Assembly (NCBI GenBank): GCA_964559845.1
Contig: CAZLJF010000028.1
Coordinates: forward strand, 1 to 26,012
Direction: 5' to 3'
Length of the DNA: 26,012 nucleotides
Source of the DNA: WSZY01 sp964559845
Lineage (GTDB): Bacteria > Pseudomonadota > Zetaproteobacteria > Mariprofundales > Mariprofundaceae
Shown: piece by piece, positions 8,478-15,678 of the stretch
Position numbering within the stretch: position 1 is the first letter of the stretch
Layout of the letters: each line of letters begins with the position of its first letter
The notes under the pieces: model-generated
What the model saw: only the letters and a program-made list of their open reading frames with translations
What the model was told of the DNA's origin: nothing
Database searches by the model: none
Translations under genes and position numbers: made by a program

Positions 8478-9443
8478 TTAGAGTGCCTCGGCGATACGCA
8501 GCAGGGAAGATCGGCTGCGTGGATTCGCAGCGATCTCTTCCGCTGACGGGCGGATCGGCTTTTTCTGCAGCCAGCGCATGGAGGCGACTCGCCCGCATAC
8601 ACAGACAGGGAACTGTGGAGGACAGGTGCACGGATTCACTTCTGCTTCAACCAGATCACGGATGCGGCGATCTTCACCGGAATGAAATGAGATGACAGCA
8701 AGACGTCCGCCGGGCAGCAGATGCCTCATCGCAGCCTGAATACCGACCTTGATCTGGCCATACTCATCATTTACCCAGATACGCAGCGCTTGAAAAGTGC
8801 GAGTGGCAGGGTGGGTGCTGCCGTAACGCGCCTGTTTGGGTACGGCATGGAAGCAGGCGTTCTCAAGATCGCGGGTGGTGTTCATTTCACCGCCCTTTAC
8901 GGCACGCAGAATGGCCCTGGCGATACGCATGGCATAACGCTCATCGCCAAATTCACGGATGATCCGGGCAAGTTCTTTTTCAGATGTGCGTTTCAATAGT
9001 TGCGATAGCGGCTGGCCATGCTCAAAGTTCATGCGCATATCGAGCGGGCCATCGTGCTGAAATGAGAAACCGCGGCTCGCCTGGTCGAACTGCGGAGAGG
9101 AAACACCAAGATCGAAGCCGATGCCTGTCACCTTGTCCCACCCGGCATCATCAACAGCCATTTCGAGAGAGGCGAAATCATAGTGAAATATGCTGAAGCG
9201 CGGGTCTTCAGTCTCAAGGCGCCTTCCTTCGGCCACCGCATCAGGATCGCGATCCAGTGCGATAAGCCGTCCTGTGGGGGAGAGGCGTGCGAGCAGCATG
9301 CGGCTGTGACCACCGCGGCCGAAGGTAGCATCAATGTAGCGTCCGTCCGGATCAATGCAGAGTGCATCAATGAATGCTTCTGCGAGAACGGGCGTGTGTT
9401 CTCCATAGGTCTCTTTGCGGGCAGCCTGTTCATGGTTTGGCAC
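8478..9443 (-). CDS. rsmH: 16S rRNA (cytosine(1402)-N(4))-methyltransferase RsmH (MraW)
   Basis: RsmH methylates N4 of C1402 in the 16S rRNA P site using S-adenosylmethionine. From the GTG at 9443 the protein is 321 residues (E. coli 313). It begins just before the conserved HTPVLAEAF block and shows DATFGRGGHS (SAM motif I), FDLGVSSPQFD, and FQALRIWVNDE. The usual catalytic-region HSLED reads HSGED. A Cys-rich tail segment, CTCPPQFPVCVCG, is typical. The frame is open upstream to 9554, but that part overlaps mraZ and is not conserved. The GTG one base after the mraZ stop is the only sensible start; no in-frame ATG is nearby. Confidence 0.95.
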   Translation of the reverse strand: MPNHEQAARKETYGEHTPVLAEAFIDALCIDPDGRYIDATFGRGGHSRMLLARLSPTGRLIALDRDPDAVAEGRRLETEDPRFSIFHYDFASLEMAVDDAGWDKVTGIGFDLGVSSPQFDQASRGFSFQHDGPLDMRMNFEHGQPLSQLLKRTSEKELARIIREFGDERYAMRIARAILRAVKGGEMNTTRDLENACFHAVPKQARYGSTHPATRTFQALRIWVNDEYGQIKVGIQAAMRHLLPGGRLAVISFHSGEDRRIRDLVEAEVNPCTCPPQFPVCVCGRVASMRWLQKKPIRPSAEEIAANPRSRSSLLRIAEAL

Positions 9444-9444
9444 A

Positions 9445-9879
9445 TCAGAAGTCCAGTCCGCCGGCAAGCAGCAGCTTTTGTGCTTCTTCCAGTTTGTCGG
9501 CACGGCGATCCGCATCCCAGATTTCGAAGTAATCAGGACCGCCGGCAAAGACAACCTGTTTGCTTAAGGCTGCGTCCTTTCTCAATGTGGGGGAGACAAG
9601 GATACGACCCTGCCTGTCCGGAGAGCAGGTGGTGGCAGGGCTGATAACGAGGCGTTCATAAGCACGGACTTTCGGATCATTCATAGGCAAGGCGCGGACT
9701 TTCTGGAGCACTTTACGTTCCCATTCTCTGGGAGGGTAGGCGCGGAGACAGCCATCATAGTCGCGGGTGATGACAATGCGTTCATCATCGTAGAGGCGGC
9801 GCAGGGTTTCGCGGAAACCAGCAGGAATGCTGACCCGACCCTTGTCGTCCATGCTGACAGTGTGTTCACCTTCGAACAT
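9445..9879 (-). CDS. mraZ: MraZ transcriptional regulator of the dcw operon
   Basis: MraZ is a ring-forming DNA-binding protein with two SpoVT/AbrB-like halves. In E. coli it represses its own dcw operon by binding tandem TGGGN repeats, and it is also reported to inhibit RsmH. The 144-residue product has both half-motifs: DDKGRVSIPAGFR near 11-23 and DRQGRILVSPTLR in the second half. The start MFEGEHT is the family standard. A GAGAGG Shine-Dalgarno lies 9 nt before the ATG. It heads the operon, and its promoter region carries the expected repeat array, so autoregulation is likely. Confidence 0.96.
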   Translation of the reverse strand: MFEGEHTVSMDDKGRVSIPAGFRETLRRLYDDERIVITRDYDGCLRAYPPREWERKVLQKVRALPMNDPKVRAYERLVISPATTCSPDRQGRILVSPTLRKDAALSKQVVFAGGPDYFEIWDADRRADKLEEAQKLLLAGGLDF

Positions 9880-9907
9880 AGATCATTGCCTCTCCACGTT
9901 GTGTGAG

Positions 9908-9947
9908 GTTTTCCCACAAATCCCCACTAATTGCCAATATTGGCCAC
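9908..9947 (-). promoter_or_regulatory. MraZ box (tandem 10-nt TGG repeats) upstream of mraZ
   Basis: Read on the minus strand, four consecutive 10-nt units begin at 9947, 9937, 9927 and 9917: GTGGCCAATA, TTGGCAATTA, GTGGGGATTT, GTGGGAAAAC. The last two match the known MraZ-box unit (TGGGN with 5-nt spacers); the first two are degenerate. The array covers the predicted -10 and start-site region, which fits autorepression. The outer two units also form a perfect dyad, GCCAATATTGGC, at 9933-9944. Confidence 0.8.
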
Positions 9948-9964
9948 AAATATACCCTTGTCAA
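9936..9964 (-). promoter_or_regulatory. Predicted sigma70 promoter of the dcw operon
   Basis: On the minus strand a perfect -35 TTGACA (9964-9959) is followed by 17 nt and AATATT (9941-9936), a moderate -10. Transcription would begin near 9929, about 50 nt ahead of the mraZ ATG. The repeat array lies across it. Confidence 0.6.
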
Positions 9965-10054
9965 CCCATCCGGGCATAAAAAATGCAGACTGTTGGATAT
10001 CGGCACACCTGTTTATCAATGAAATATACGGGCTGTTTATTGAATAGGAGGTGC

Positions 10055-10094
10055 TTCGGGAGTGGTGGGGAATAGTGGGAGGATGTAGGAAAGC
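10055..10094 (+). promoter_or_regulatory. Second MraZ-box-like repeat array, inverted relative to the first
   Basis: On the plus strand, 10-nt units begin at 10055, 10065, 10075 and 10085: TTCGGGAGTG, GTGGGGAATA, GTGGGAGGAT, GTAGGAAAGC. The middle two match the MraZ unit as well as the strong units of the mraZ box do (compare GTGGGGATTT and GTGGGAAAAC). It faces the lipoprotein gene and lies about 110 bp from the mraZ box. Function is inferred only from the pattern. Confidence 0.55.
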
Positions 10095-10214
10095 ATATTT
10101 CTAGTTTCTGCTTTTATTTGATAAGTAGAATATCGAAATCTCAAAAATGGCTGAACCTCTTCAGTATCGGTTTCAGGTCTGATATGTATCTGGCTGGGCA
10201 AAGAAATTTCCCTG

Positions 10215-10241
10215 TTGATACATTTTTTCTGCCGCTATAGT
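10215..10241 (+). promoter_or_regulatory. Possible promoter of the lipoprotein gene
   Basis: TTGATA (10215-10220) and TATAGT (10236-10241) resemble -35 and -10 hexamers, but the 15-nt spacer is short. Transcription would start about 20 nt before the ATG, leaving room for the TGGGGA Shine-Dalgarno at 10256-10261. Confidence 0.35.
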
Positions 10242-10269
10242 AAGCCGCAGTAGATTGGGGAGATTGTCC

Positions 10270-11046
10270 ATGAAAAATATAGTGACACTGCTTGTTTCAA
10301 TGTGCTTGCTTGCTGCGTGTAAAACCCCGGTGGCCGGTATGCAGCAGCATCCATCATTTACCTATGAGGCGATTACACAAAATCAGTTTATAATTGGTGG
10401 TGTGGTTTCAGCGGCGGGTAGCCTGGATCATATCACACGTATCCGCTTCGGCGACCTTCTGGAGCGGATATTTCATAAAGAGAGACCTGAGCTGGATATG
10501 ATCCGGACAGGTTATCTGTTCAGGGAGATTGGCAGCGAATCGTTTGCGCGTCTGCTGGATGGATACAGGCTGACAGCTATGGTTACTGAGCAGGATATGG
10601 ACAATATCCGGCATCTGTTTCCGGCGGCTCGCTATCTGGTTCTGTGCCGGATCGAAAAAGATCAAGTCAATCGGCAGCATCACGAAAGTGAGGCTGATGT
10701 GGTTGATTCCGAAGAGGACAGGAGAGAGGGGGAATTTGAGTACGTGCGTGTGGATGTTTCCCTGGCAACAACACGGGAAATGGGCGCTACCCTGACGATT
10801 TATGATCTCAGACAGAATGTGTTGGCCTGGTCAGGTTATGTGACTCAGTCGGAAACCAACAGCAATCATTCATCCCGTACTTTCAACAAGAAAAATCGCT
10901 GGCAAGAAGAGCTGGCAGATGCTTTTGTAAGTGCTCTGATCGGAGTGGATGGCAATAGTTACCCTGCCCCACCATCACGACAGGAGGTGTTGGAGGAACT
11001 CTTTGAAGGCTTTGCTGAAAATATGCCGGAGCGGTCAGGAAGGTAG
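10270..11046 (+). CDS. Putative outer-membrane or periplasmic lipoprotein of unknown function
   Basis: I do not recognise this family. The 258-residue product begins MKNIVTLLVSMCLLAACK, a lipoprotein signal peptide with lipobox L14-A-A-C17. Residue 18 is Lys rather than Asp, so outer-membrane sorting is more likely than inner-membrane retention, by the E. coli rule. The mature part looks like a mixed alpha/beta domain (ARYLVLCRIEKD, a strongly acidic stretch EADVVDSEEDRREGEFEY, then ATLTIYDLRQNVLAWSGYV) with a helical tail. ATG 10270 is preferred over the in-frame TTG at 10255 because it gives a clean signal peptide and has TGGGGA 8 nt upstream. It is divergent from mraZ and convergent with kdsB. 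Confidence 0.8.
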   Translation: MKNIVTLLVSMCLLAACKTPVAGMQQHPSFTYEAITQNQFIIGGVVSAAGSLDHITRIRFGDLLERIFHKERPELDMIRTGYLFREIGSESFARLLDGYRLTAMVTEQDMDNIRHLFPAARYLVLCRIEKDQVNRQHHESEADVVDSEEDRREGEFEYVRVDVSLATTREMGATLTIYDLRQNVLAWSGYVTQSETNSNHSSRTFNKKNRWQEELADAFVSALIGVDGNSYPAPPSRQEVLEELFEGFAENMPERSGR

Positions 11047-11067
11047 CAGGGAGACTGCATATTTTTT
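11046..11067 (+). terminator. Weak possible terminator after the lipoprotein gene
   Basis: GCAG/CTGC with a 5-nt loop, then AT-A and six T (11062-11067), directly at the stop codon. The stem has only 4 bp, so this is tentative. Confidence 0.25.
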
Positions 11068-11126
11068 GCATGGCTGTCGTTCCAGTGAAATAAATGTAGC
11101 AAGCTGCGATCCGGCTATCTGATGCC

Positions 11127-11146
11127 AAAAAACGGATTACCGCTTT
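11127..11146 (-). terminator. Intrinsic terminator overlapping the kdsB stop codon
   Basis: On the minus strand AAAGCGG-TAAT-CCGTTTTTT forms a 7-bp stem with one G-U pair and a run of six T. The loop TAAT contains the kdsB TAA stop codon (11139-11137). Confidence 0.55.
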
Positions 11147-11868
11147 GAAAGCAGTGTTTCAGCCCTGGCAAGGTCATCAGGTGTATCCACACCGATGCAG
11201 GAAAAGTTGCCTGTAGTTACGGCAATGGAGTAACCGTGATGCAGCACACGCAACTGTTCCAACTGTTCGGCCTGCTCGGTTTCGCAGGGAGGTAACTCCG
11301 GATAGATCAGCAGGAACTCCTTTTTGTAGGCGTAGAGGCCGACATGTTGAAGCGGCCTGTTTTCGGAGCTGACGCCGGATCTTCTCGGGAAGGGAATCGG
11401 TGCCCGGCTGAAGTAGAGGGCATGGCCCTTTGCGTTACAGACCAGCTTCACCACATTCGGATCATTGAAATCGGCATCACTCTGAATCGGGTGGGCCAGC
11501 GTTGCCATGGAGAGGTTGTGGTCATGGCGGAAGGGTTCGACCACCGCCCTGATCGCATCGGGGTCAATCAGGGGTTCATCGCCCTGGAGATTGATGACCA
11601 CGTCACAATCAATTTCACGCATGGCTTCGGCAAGACGTTCACTGCCGCTGTTGTGATCTGTACGCGTCATACGCACTTCAGCGCCTTGCTCCCGGGCGGC
11701 TTTTGCAATACGCTCATTATCCGTGGCGACATAGACTTTACCGATATTGGCAGCCTTGGCGCGCTCAATGACATGCGCAATCATCGGCCTTCCTGCCAAC
11801 CTGGCCAGCGGTTTGCCCGGAAAGCGGGTTGAGTCGAAACGGGCGGGAATACCGATGGCGATCTTCAT
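11137..11868 (-). CDS. kdsB: 3-deoxy-manno-octulosonate cytidylyltransferase KdsB
   Basis: KdsB activates Kdo to CMP-Kdo for attachment to lipid A, in the cytoplasm. From ATG 11868 the protein has 243 residues (E. coli 248). It starts MKIAIGIPARFDSTRFPGK, the family N-terminus with the nucleotide-binding loop. Other conserved blocks are YVATDNERIAKAA, INLQGDEPLI and GLYAYKKEFLL. An in-frame ATG at 11895 would add nine unconserved residues; neither start has a good Shine-Dalgarno. It is the last gene of the LPS-core operon, 45 nt after hldA. A compact terminator spans its stop codon. Confidence 0.95.
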   Translation of the reverse strand: MKIAIGIPARFDSTRFPGKPLARLAGRPMIAHVIERAKAANIGKVYVATDNERIAKAAREQGAEVRMTRTDHNSGSERLAEAMREIDCDVVINLQGDEPLIDPDAIRAVVEPFRHDHNLSMATLAHPIQSDADFNDPNVVKLVCNAKGHALYFSRAPIPFPRRSGVSSENRPLQHVGLYAYKKEFLLIYPELPPCETEQAEQLEQLRVLHHGYSIAVTTGNFSCIGVDTPDDLARAETLLSKR

Positions 11869-11913
11869 GATCGTTTGGCTGATGCCGGAGTCCATGGATG
11901 GATAAGCAACATC

Positions 11914-12858
11914 TTAATGAGCCTCGATCTCTTCCCAGGTGGCAGTGGCAGTACCGACCTTGCCGACGACAACACCTGCCGCAAGATTGGCGATCTGCGC
12001 TGCCTTCAGAGGGTCATCACCGCGGGCCAGACAGGTGGTGAAAACGGCGATAACAGTATCACCAGCACCGGTTACATCATAGACGTCACGGGCGGCAGTC
12101 GGAATATGGTGACAATGATCGCCATCAAACAGCGTCATGCCGCGTTCGGAGCGGGTAATCAGTGCATAGGTCAGGTTCAGGTTTTTATGTAGTGTTTTTG
12201 CGATTGCCTCAACCTGCCCATCGTTATTGATCGCATCCATGCCCGCCATGGCGGCCGCTTCGGAGAGGTTGGGCGTGATCAGCGTGGCATTTTTGTAGGC
12301 ATCGGTATGTTCCGGCTTGGGATCCACTGCAACAATCTTACCATCCATATGCGAGATCAGGCGCTCAAGGAATTCGGGTGTAAGCACTCCTTTTCCGTAG
12401 TCGGAGAGGATGACGGCATTCGCCTCTGCCAACCTGTTCAGCATGCGCTTTTCGATTTCATCGTGGGTTTCAGGTTTGGCCGGTTCCGTCCACTCCCGGT
12501 CATAGCGGACTACCTGCTGGTGGCGCGCAATGATACGGGTCTTGATCGCGGTTGGCCGATTGTTTCTCTTGGTCAGTACGCCGGCATCATCGGCATTCAG
12601 CTCTGCAAGTCGCTGGTGTACCCATTTTCCCGGTTCATCATCGCCGACAATGCCGAACATGGCGGACGGCTGGTTCAGAGCATGCAGATTGCGAATAACA
12701 TTGGCCGAGCCGCCTAGCCTGCGATCCGTTGATTCAACGTTGACCACCGGAACAGGAGCCTCGGGTGAAATGCGCGAGACATCGCCCCAGACGAACTCGT
12801 CAACAATGATATCACCCACAACATGCGTCAGAGCCATGTGATCTGTTTCGCCTCCCAT
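11914..12858 (-). CDS. hldA: D-glycero-beta-D-manno-heptose-7-phosphate kinase (HldA / RfaE1)
   Basis: This PfkB-family kinase makes heptose-1,7-bisphosphate for ADP-heptose synthesis. The 314-residue product matches only the kinase half of E. coli HldE: VVGDIIVDEFVWGDVSRI, SPEAPVPVV, RLGGSANV, ILSDYGKGVLTPE, ITPNLSEA and the catalytic DVTGAGDTV (Asp267). The cytidylyl/adenylyltransferase domain is absent, so a separate hldC is expected elsewhere. The ATG at 12858 directly abuts the preceding TAG. A second ATG at 12837 has GGAGG 13 nt upstream and could be the true start; conservation does not decide. It lies between an LPS-region methyltransferase and kdsB. Confidence 0.92.
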   Translation of the reverse strand: MGGETDHMALTHVVGDIIVDEFVWGDVSRISPEAPVPVVNVESTDRRLGGSANVIRNLHALNQPSAMFGIVGDDEPGKWVHQRLAELNADDAGVLTKRNNRPTAIKTRIIARHQQVVRYDREWTEPAKPETHDEIEKRMLNRLAEANAVILSDYGKGVLTPEFLERLISHMDGKIVAVDPKPEHTDAYKNATLITPNLSEAAAMAGMDAINNDGQVEAIAKTLHKNLNLTYALITRSERGMTLFDGDHCHHIPTAARDVYDVTGAGDTVIAVFTTCLARGDDPLKAAQIANLAAGVVVGKVGTATATWEEIEAH

Positions 12859-13653
12859 CTACTTTTTACGCAGTACCCAGTAGGTTTCACCGGGCCATGA
12901 CGGGAAGATTCGACTGAACAGGAAGCCGAGACGAACCCACCATGCCCGGTCTTCCAGCCAGCTGCCACTGGCACGAATGAAAAATGCGCCGGTCAGAAAC
13001 TCCAGCTCCAGGCCGCTTCTGGCAGCCAGTTCGCGCATGCGCCTGGGAGAAAATGCGCTGACATGCCCGTTTTCATTTGGATTGGCCCGGATCTTCGCTT
13101 CACGCGATGATTCAAATATGCGGGGCAGGCTGGGTAGCCCGCCGATAATGACACTGCCCGGCTTCATCTGTTTGGAGAGTGTGATAACTGCCTCTTCAGG
13201 CTCCATCAGGTGTTCCAGAATGTGCAGCAGAATGATGACATCCGGTGTCGGCGTAAGAAATTTATCTGCATTTTCAAGCCGCTCTTCCAGCAGATCAGTA
13301 TAATCAAGTTTGTCGAGATACTCTCTCTGCAGGCGCATGTCCACGCCACGCCATGAGGCGATGGCAGGCGCATGCTGCGGGTCAATTTCCGAAGCGGCTG
13401 TCACAAATCCGCGCATTTGCCCCTTATCAATGCCAATTTCGCAGACGCTTAAAGGTTTGCCTGTATATTCCGCTTCTTTACGAAGAAAATGGTACATAAA
13501 CCAGTAACGCAGCAGGCGGGCGGGGTATGCACGTGATTTGGCCTTGTCAGAGAGCCATGTCCCGGCGCGGAAAGTTCCGGTTTTTGCAATGGTGTCAAGC
13601 TCCCAGTTCAGGTGAGGTGCAAAGCCCCATGACACGCGGTGTTGTTTATCCAA
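12859..13653 (-). CDS. Class I SAM-dependent methyltransferase in the LPS-core operon
   Basis: The family is recognisable; the substrate is not. The SAM-binding motif I reads VCEIGIDKGQMRG, and the later block DVIILLHILEHLMEPEEA resembles Methyltransf_11/23 proteins. MKPGSVIIGGLPS follows. The C-terminus has a Trp-rich segment (SWLEDRAWWVRLGFLF). I place the start at TTG 13653, which overlaps the waaC TAA (TTGGATAA) and has AGGGGGA a few bases upstream. GTG codons at 13725 (80-nt overlap with waaC, no Shine-Dalgarno) and 13635 are alternatives. Sitting between waaC and hldA, it may methylate a sugar or phosphate in the LPS core; that is inference. Confidence 0.8.
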   Translation of the reverse strand: MDKQHRVSWGFAPHLNWELDTIAKTGTFRAGTWLSDKAKSRAYPARLLRYWFMYHFLRKEAEYTGKPLSVCEIGIDKGQMRGFVTAASEIDPQHAPAIASWRGVDMRLQREYLDKLDYTDLLEERLENADKFLTPTPDVIILLHILEHLMEPEEAVITLSKQMKPGSVIIGGLPSLPRIFESSREAKIRANPNENGHVSAFSPRRMRELAARSGLELEFLTGAFFIRASGSWLEDRAWWVRLGFLFSRIFPSWPGETYWVLRKK

Positions 13654-14689
13654 CCTTGTCCCCCTGCGATACCGCTGCCTCTTTTGACAGGTGGTGATCC
13701 AGTTTTTCCAGTATGGTTTCGGCACGGATCATATCCATACAGATGAAATTTGCACATGTGCGTTTAATACATGGTCCGCATTCAGGATTGGATTCTATCT
13801 GAAGATCGTATTCGGCAAAGGCTCCGTTGCGCCATGACGGTGTTACGCCCCAGAAGCTGACAGTCGGAGTGCCAAGAGCTGAGGCCAGGTGAAGAATGCC
13901 GGTGTCAGTGGTAATAACTGCTGTCGAGCGGCGTAACAGGGTGCAGAGCGGGAGAATATCCAGTCGCTCAGGGAACGGGATGGCATTTGTTTTTGCAGCA
14001 ATACGTAGCGCTTTTTTACGCTCATCATCATTACCCCAGCAGATCAGGGCATGGGCACCGCGTTGCTCAATACCGTTGGCAATCTCCTGCCATGTGCTGT
14101 CGGCAAGCTGTTTGGTTTCCCATGAACCGCCAAGGTTTAATATCACCCACGGTATATCAAGGGTTTCCAGTTCGGGTGGGAGCGGGACGTCCGGCAGGTT
14201 CTGACGAACACAGGGCGGACGATAGGCAATGGCTTTCTGCGGGCGTCTGCCGGATTGCCATGGGCCAGTCGCAACTCTCCGGCACTGCTGTACAATGTGT
14301 CGATCATCAGCGTGGAAAGGAACACTCTCTTCAAGCCATGCAGCCGGTTTCTCCCGTATCTCCTGCCTGTCAAAGCCATATACCTTGGCACCGGTCAATG
14401 CTGCCATCAGCGATGACTTGATCAGCCCCTGAAGATCAAACACGATGTCGAAGCGCTCGCGGCGAAGTTGTTTGATGCTTTCCCATATTGCCCTGACCGG
14501 TCGCTCGCCCTTCATGGCAATCGTATGGACATGAACTGATTCCGGGAAGAGTGCAGTTACAAATTCAAAGCGTTGATCCACCAGCCAGTGAATTTCATCC
14601 ACTTCAGGCTTTGTCAGCAGGTCATCCAGTGCGGGCAGGGCATGGATGATATCGCCGAAAGCAGAAAGTTTGATGATCAGGACTTTCAT
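13646..14689 (-). CDS. waaC: LPS heptosyltransferase I (WaaC-like, GT9)
   Basis: This family transfers the first L-glycero-D-manno-heptose from ADP-heptose to Kdo2-lipid A at the inner face of the inner membrane. From ATG 14689 it has 347 residues. The N-terminus MKVLIIKLSAFGDIIHALPA is the WaaC-type acceptor-domain start. The GT9 donor-site blocks are NLGGSWETKQL and TTDTGILHLASALGTPTVS, followed by FWGVTPSWRNG. A Cys cluster CGPCIKRTC near the end is common in heptosyltransferases. The start overlaps the waaF stop as ATGA. The in-frame extension to 14749 is inside waaF and not conserved. WaaC versus another GT9 specificity rests on the N-terminal motif and context. Confidence 0.88.
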   Translation of the reverse strand: MKVLIIKLSAFGDIIHALPALDDLLTKPEVDEIHWLVDQRFEFVTALFPESVHVHTIAMKGERPVRAIWESIKQLRRERFDIVFDLQGLIKSSLMAALTGAKVYGFDRQEIREKPAAWLEESVPFHADDRHIVQQCRRVATGPWQSGRRPQKAIAYRPPCVRQNLPDVPLPPELETLDIPWVILNLGGSWETKQLADSTWQEIANGIEQRGAHALICWGNDDERKKALRIAAKTNAIPFPERLDILPLCTLLRRSTAVITTDTGILHLASALGTPTVSFWGVTPSWRNGAFAEYDLQIESNPECGPCIKRTCANFICMDMIRAETILEKLDHHLSKEAAVSQGDKVG

Positions 14690-15678
14690 GGTGACAGCAT
14701 TTCCAGACAGCTGTTTCGAACCATCTCCGGCAGCACATTGCCCATGCATGGATGTCCGGGAGTACTACATTCGCGTTGCAGGCAGGGGCTGCAGGTTGCA
14801 GGCTCATAAAACACCTTCGTATGCGGGCCGGAGGGTGCGGTGCGATCAGGCAGTGTCGCCCCGAAGATGCCGATGGTGGGTCTGCCCATGCCGGCAGCCA
14901 CATGCATCATGCCCGAATCATTGCAGAGCATCAGCCGGCATGCCGAAACAAGTTGTAGCGCCTGTTGCATTGATGTCTCTCCGGCTGCATTCCAGCAAGG
15001 GGCCTCTCCAAGCCGGGTCAGGCAATGATCTCCGATCTCCCTTTCATTGGCAGTGCCAAGGATCAGCGGTTGCCAGCCAGCCTCTGCCAGCCAGTCCAGG
15101 ATGTATGCATAGGATTCGGAGGGATAGCGTTTGGCGCCGCCGAAATGGGCACCCGGCGCAACACAGATCACCCTGTCGGCATCAAGGCCATGTTGGTGCA
15201 TCAGTTCACGGCCGGCTGCAAGCTCTTGCTTCGGGCAGTTCATCTCCACTTCTCTCTGTTCAACGGAGAGGCCCATCTGCTCGACCAGATCAATAAAATA
15301 GTCCCGGTGATGTTCTGTCATGACATCAACATTCGGTCTGTAGGCATGGGTCAGCAGAATGCCTCTGGCCTCTTTTTTAAAGCCTGCCCGCTGCGGTGTG
15401 CCGGAGCGGAATGCCTGCCATGCGGAACGGATACTGTTGGGAAACACAACAATGGCATCGGCAGCTTCCTCCAGAGCGGCCTGATAGTGAACATGGTCAC
15501 CAAGGTTCAGAAAAGGGATCAGATCCTTCAGCCATGGCCGGCCATGAATGATGATCTCCGCTTCGGGATTGGCTCTGGCGCATGCGCTTAAGGCCGGCTG
15601 GGCCATCACAACATCGCCCAGCCAGTTAGGCGGCATCAGGATGATACGATTGCAGGCAGCAAGATCGAGACGCTTCAT
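14686..15678 (-). CDS. waaF: LPS heptosyltransferase II (WaaF, GT9)
   Basis: WaaF adds the second heptose to the LPS inner core. The 330-residue protein has the WaaF-type N-terminus (RIILMPPNWLGDVVMAQPA), the donor-site motif VAPGAHFGGAKRYPSESYA and LCNDSGMMHVAAGMGRPTIG, then FGATLPDRTAPSGPHTK. A terminal Cys cluster (CSPCLQREC, then PGHPCMGNV) resembles the one in waaC. Its ATG overlaps the rlmN stop (ATGA) and its stop overlaps the waaC start, so it is co-transcribed with rlmN, waaC and the downstream core genes. Confidence 0.92.
   Translation of the reverse strand: MKRLDLAACNRIILMPPNWLGDVVMAQPALSACARANPEAEIIIHGRPWLKDLIPFLNLGDHVHYQAALEEAADAIVVFPNSIRSAWQAFRSGTPQRAGFKKEARGILLTHAYRPNVDVMTEHHRDYFIDLVEQMGLSVEQREVEMNCPKQELAAGRELMHQHGLDADRVICVAPGAHFGGAKRYPSESYAYILDWLAEAGWQPLILGTANEREIGDHCLTRLGEAPCWNAAGETSMQQALQLVSACRLMLCNDSGMMHVAAGMGRPTIGIFGATLPDRTAPSGPHTKVFYEPATCSPCLQRECSTPGHPCMGNVLPEMVRNSCLEMLSP

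Larger units (their letters stand above)
9880..10269. other. Divergent intergenic region between mraZ and the lipoprotein gene
   Basis: This 390-bp stretch has no convincing gene. It holds the mraZ promoter and MraZ box (left), a second repeat array of the same form on the other strand (10055-10094), and a short direct repeat of CTGTTTAT with AT-rich flanks (10009-10016 region and 10033-10040). It also holds a weak plus-strand promoter just before the lipoprotein gene. The segment from about 10095 to 10200 is AT-rich and otherwise featureless to my eye, apart from an imperfect inverted pair (around 10098-10112 and 10127-10141). Confidence 0.7.

Noticed and set aside
14646..15296. 216-codon plus-strand open frame inside waaF
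   Set aside because: Antisense to waaF; composition is Arg/Ser/Cys-rich, as expected of a shadow frame.
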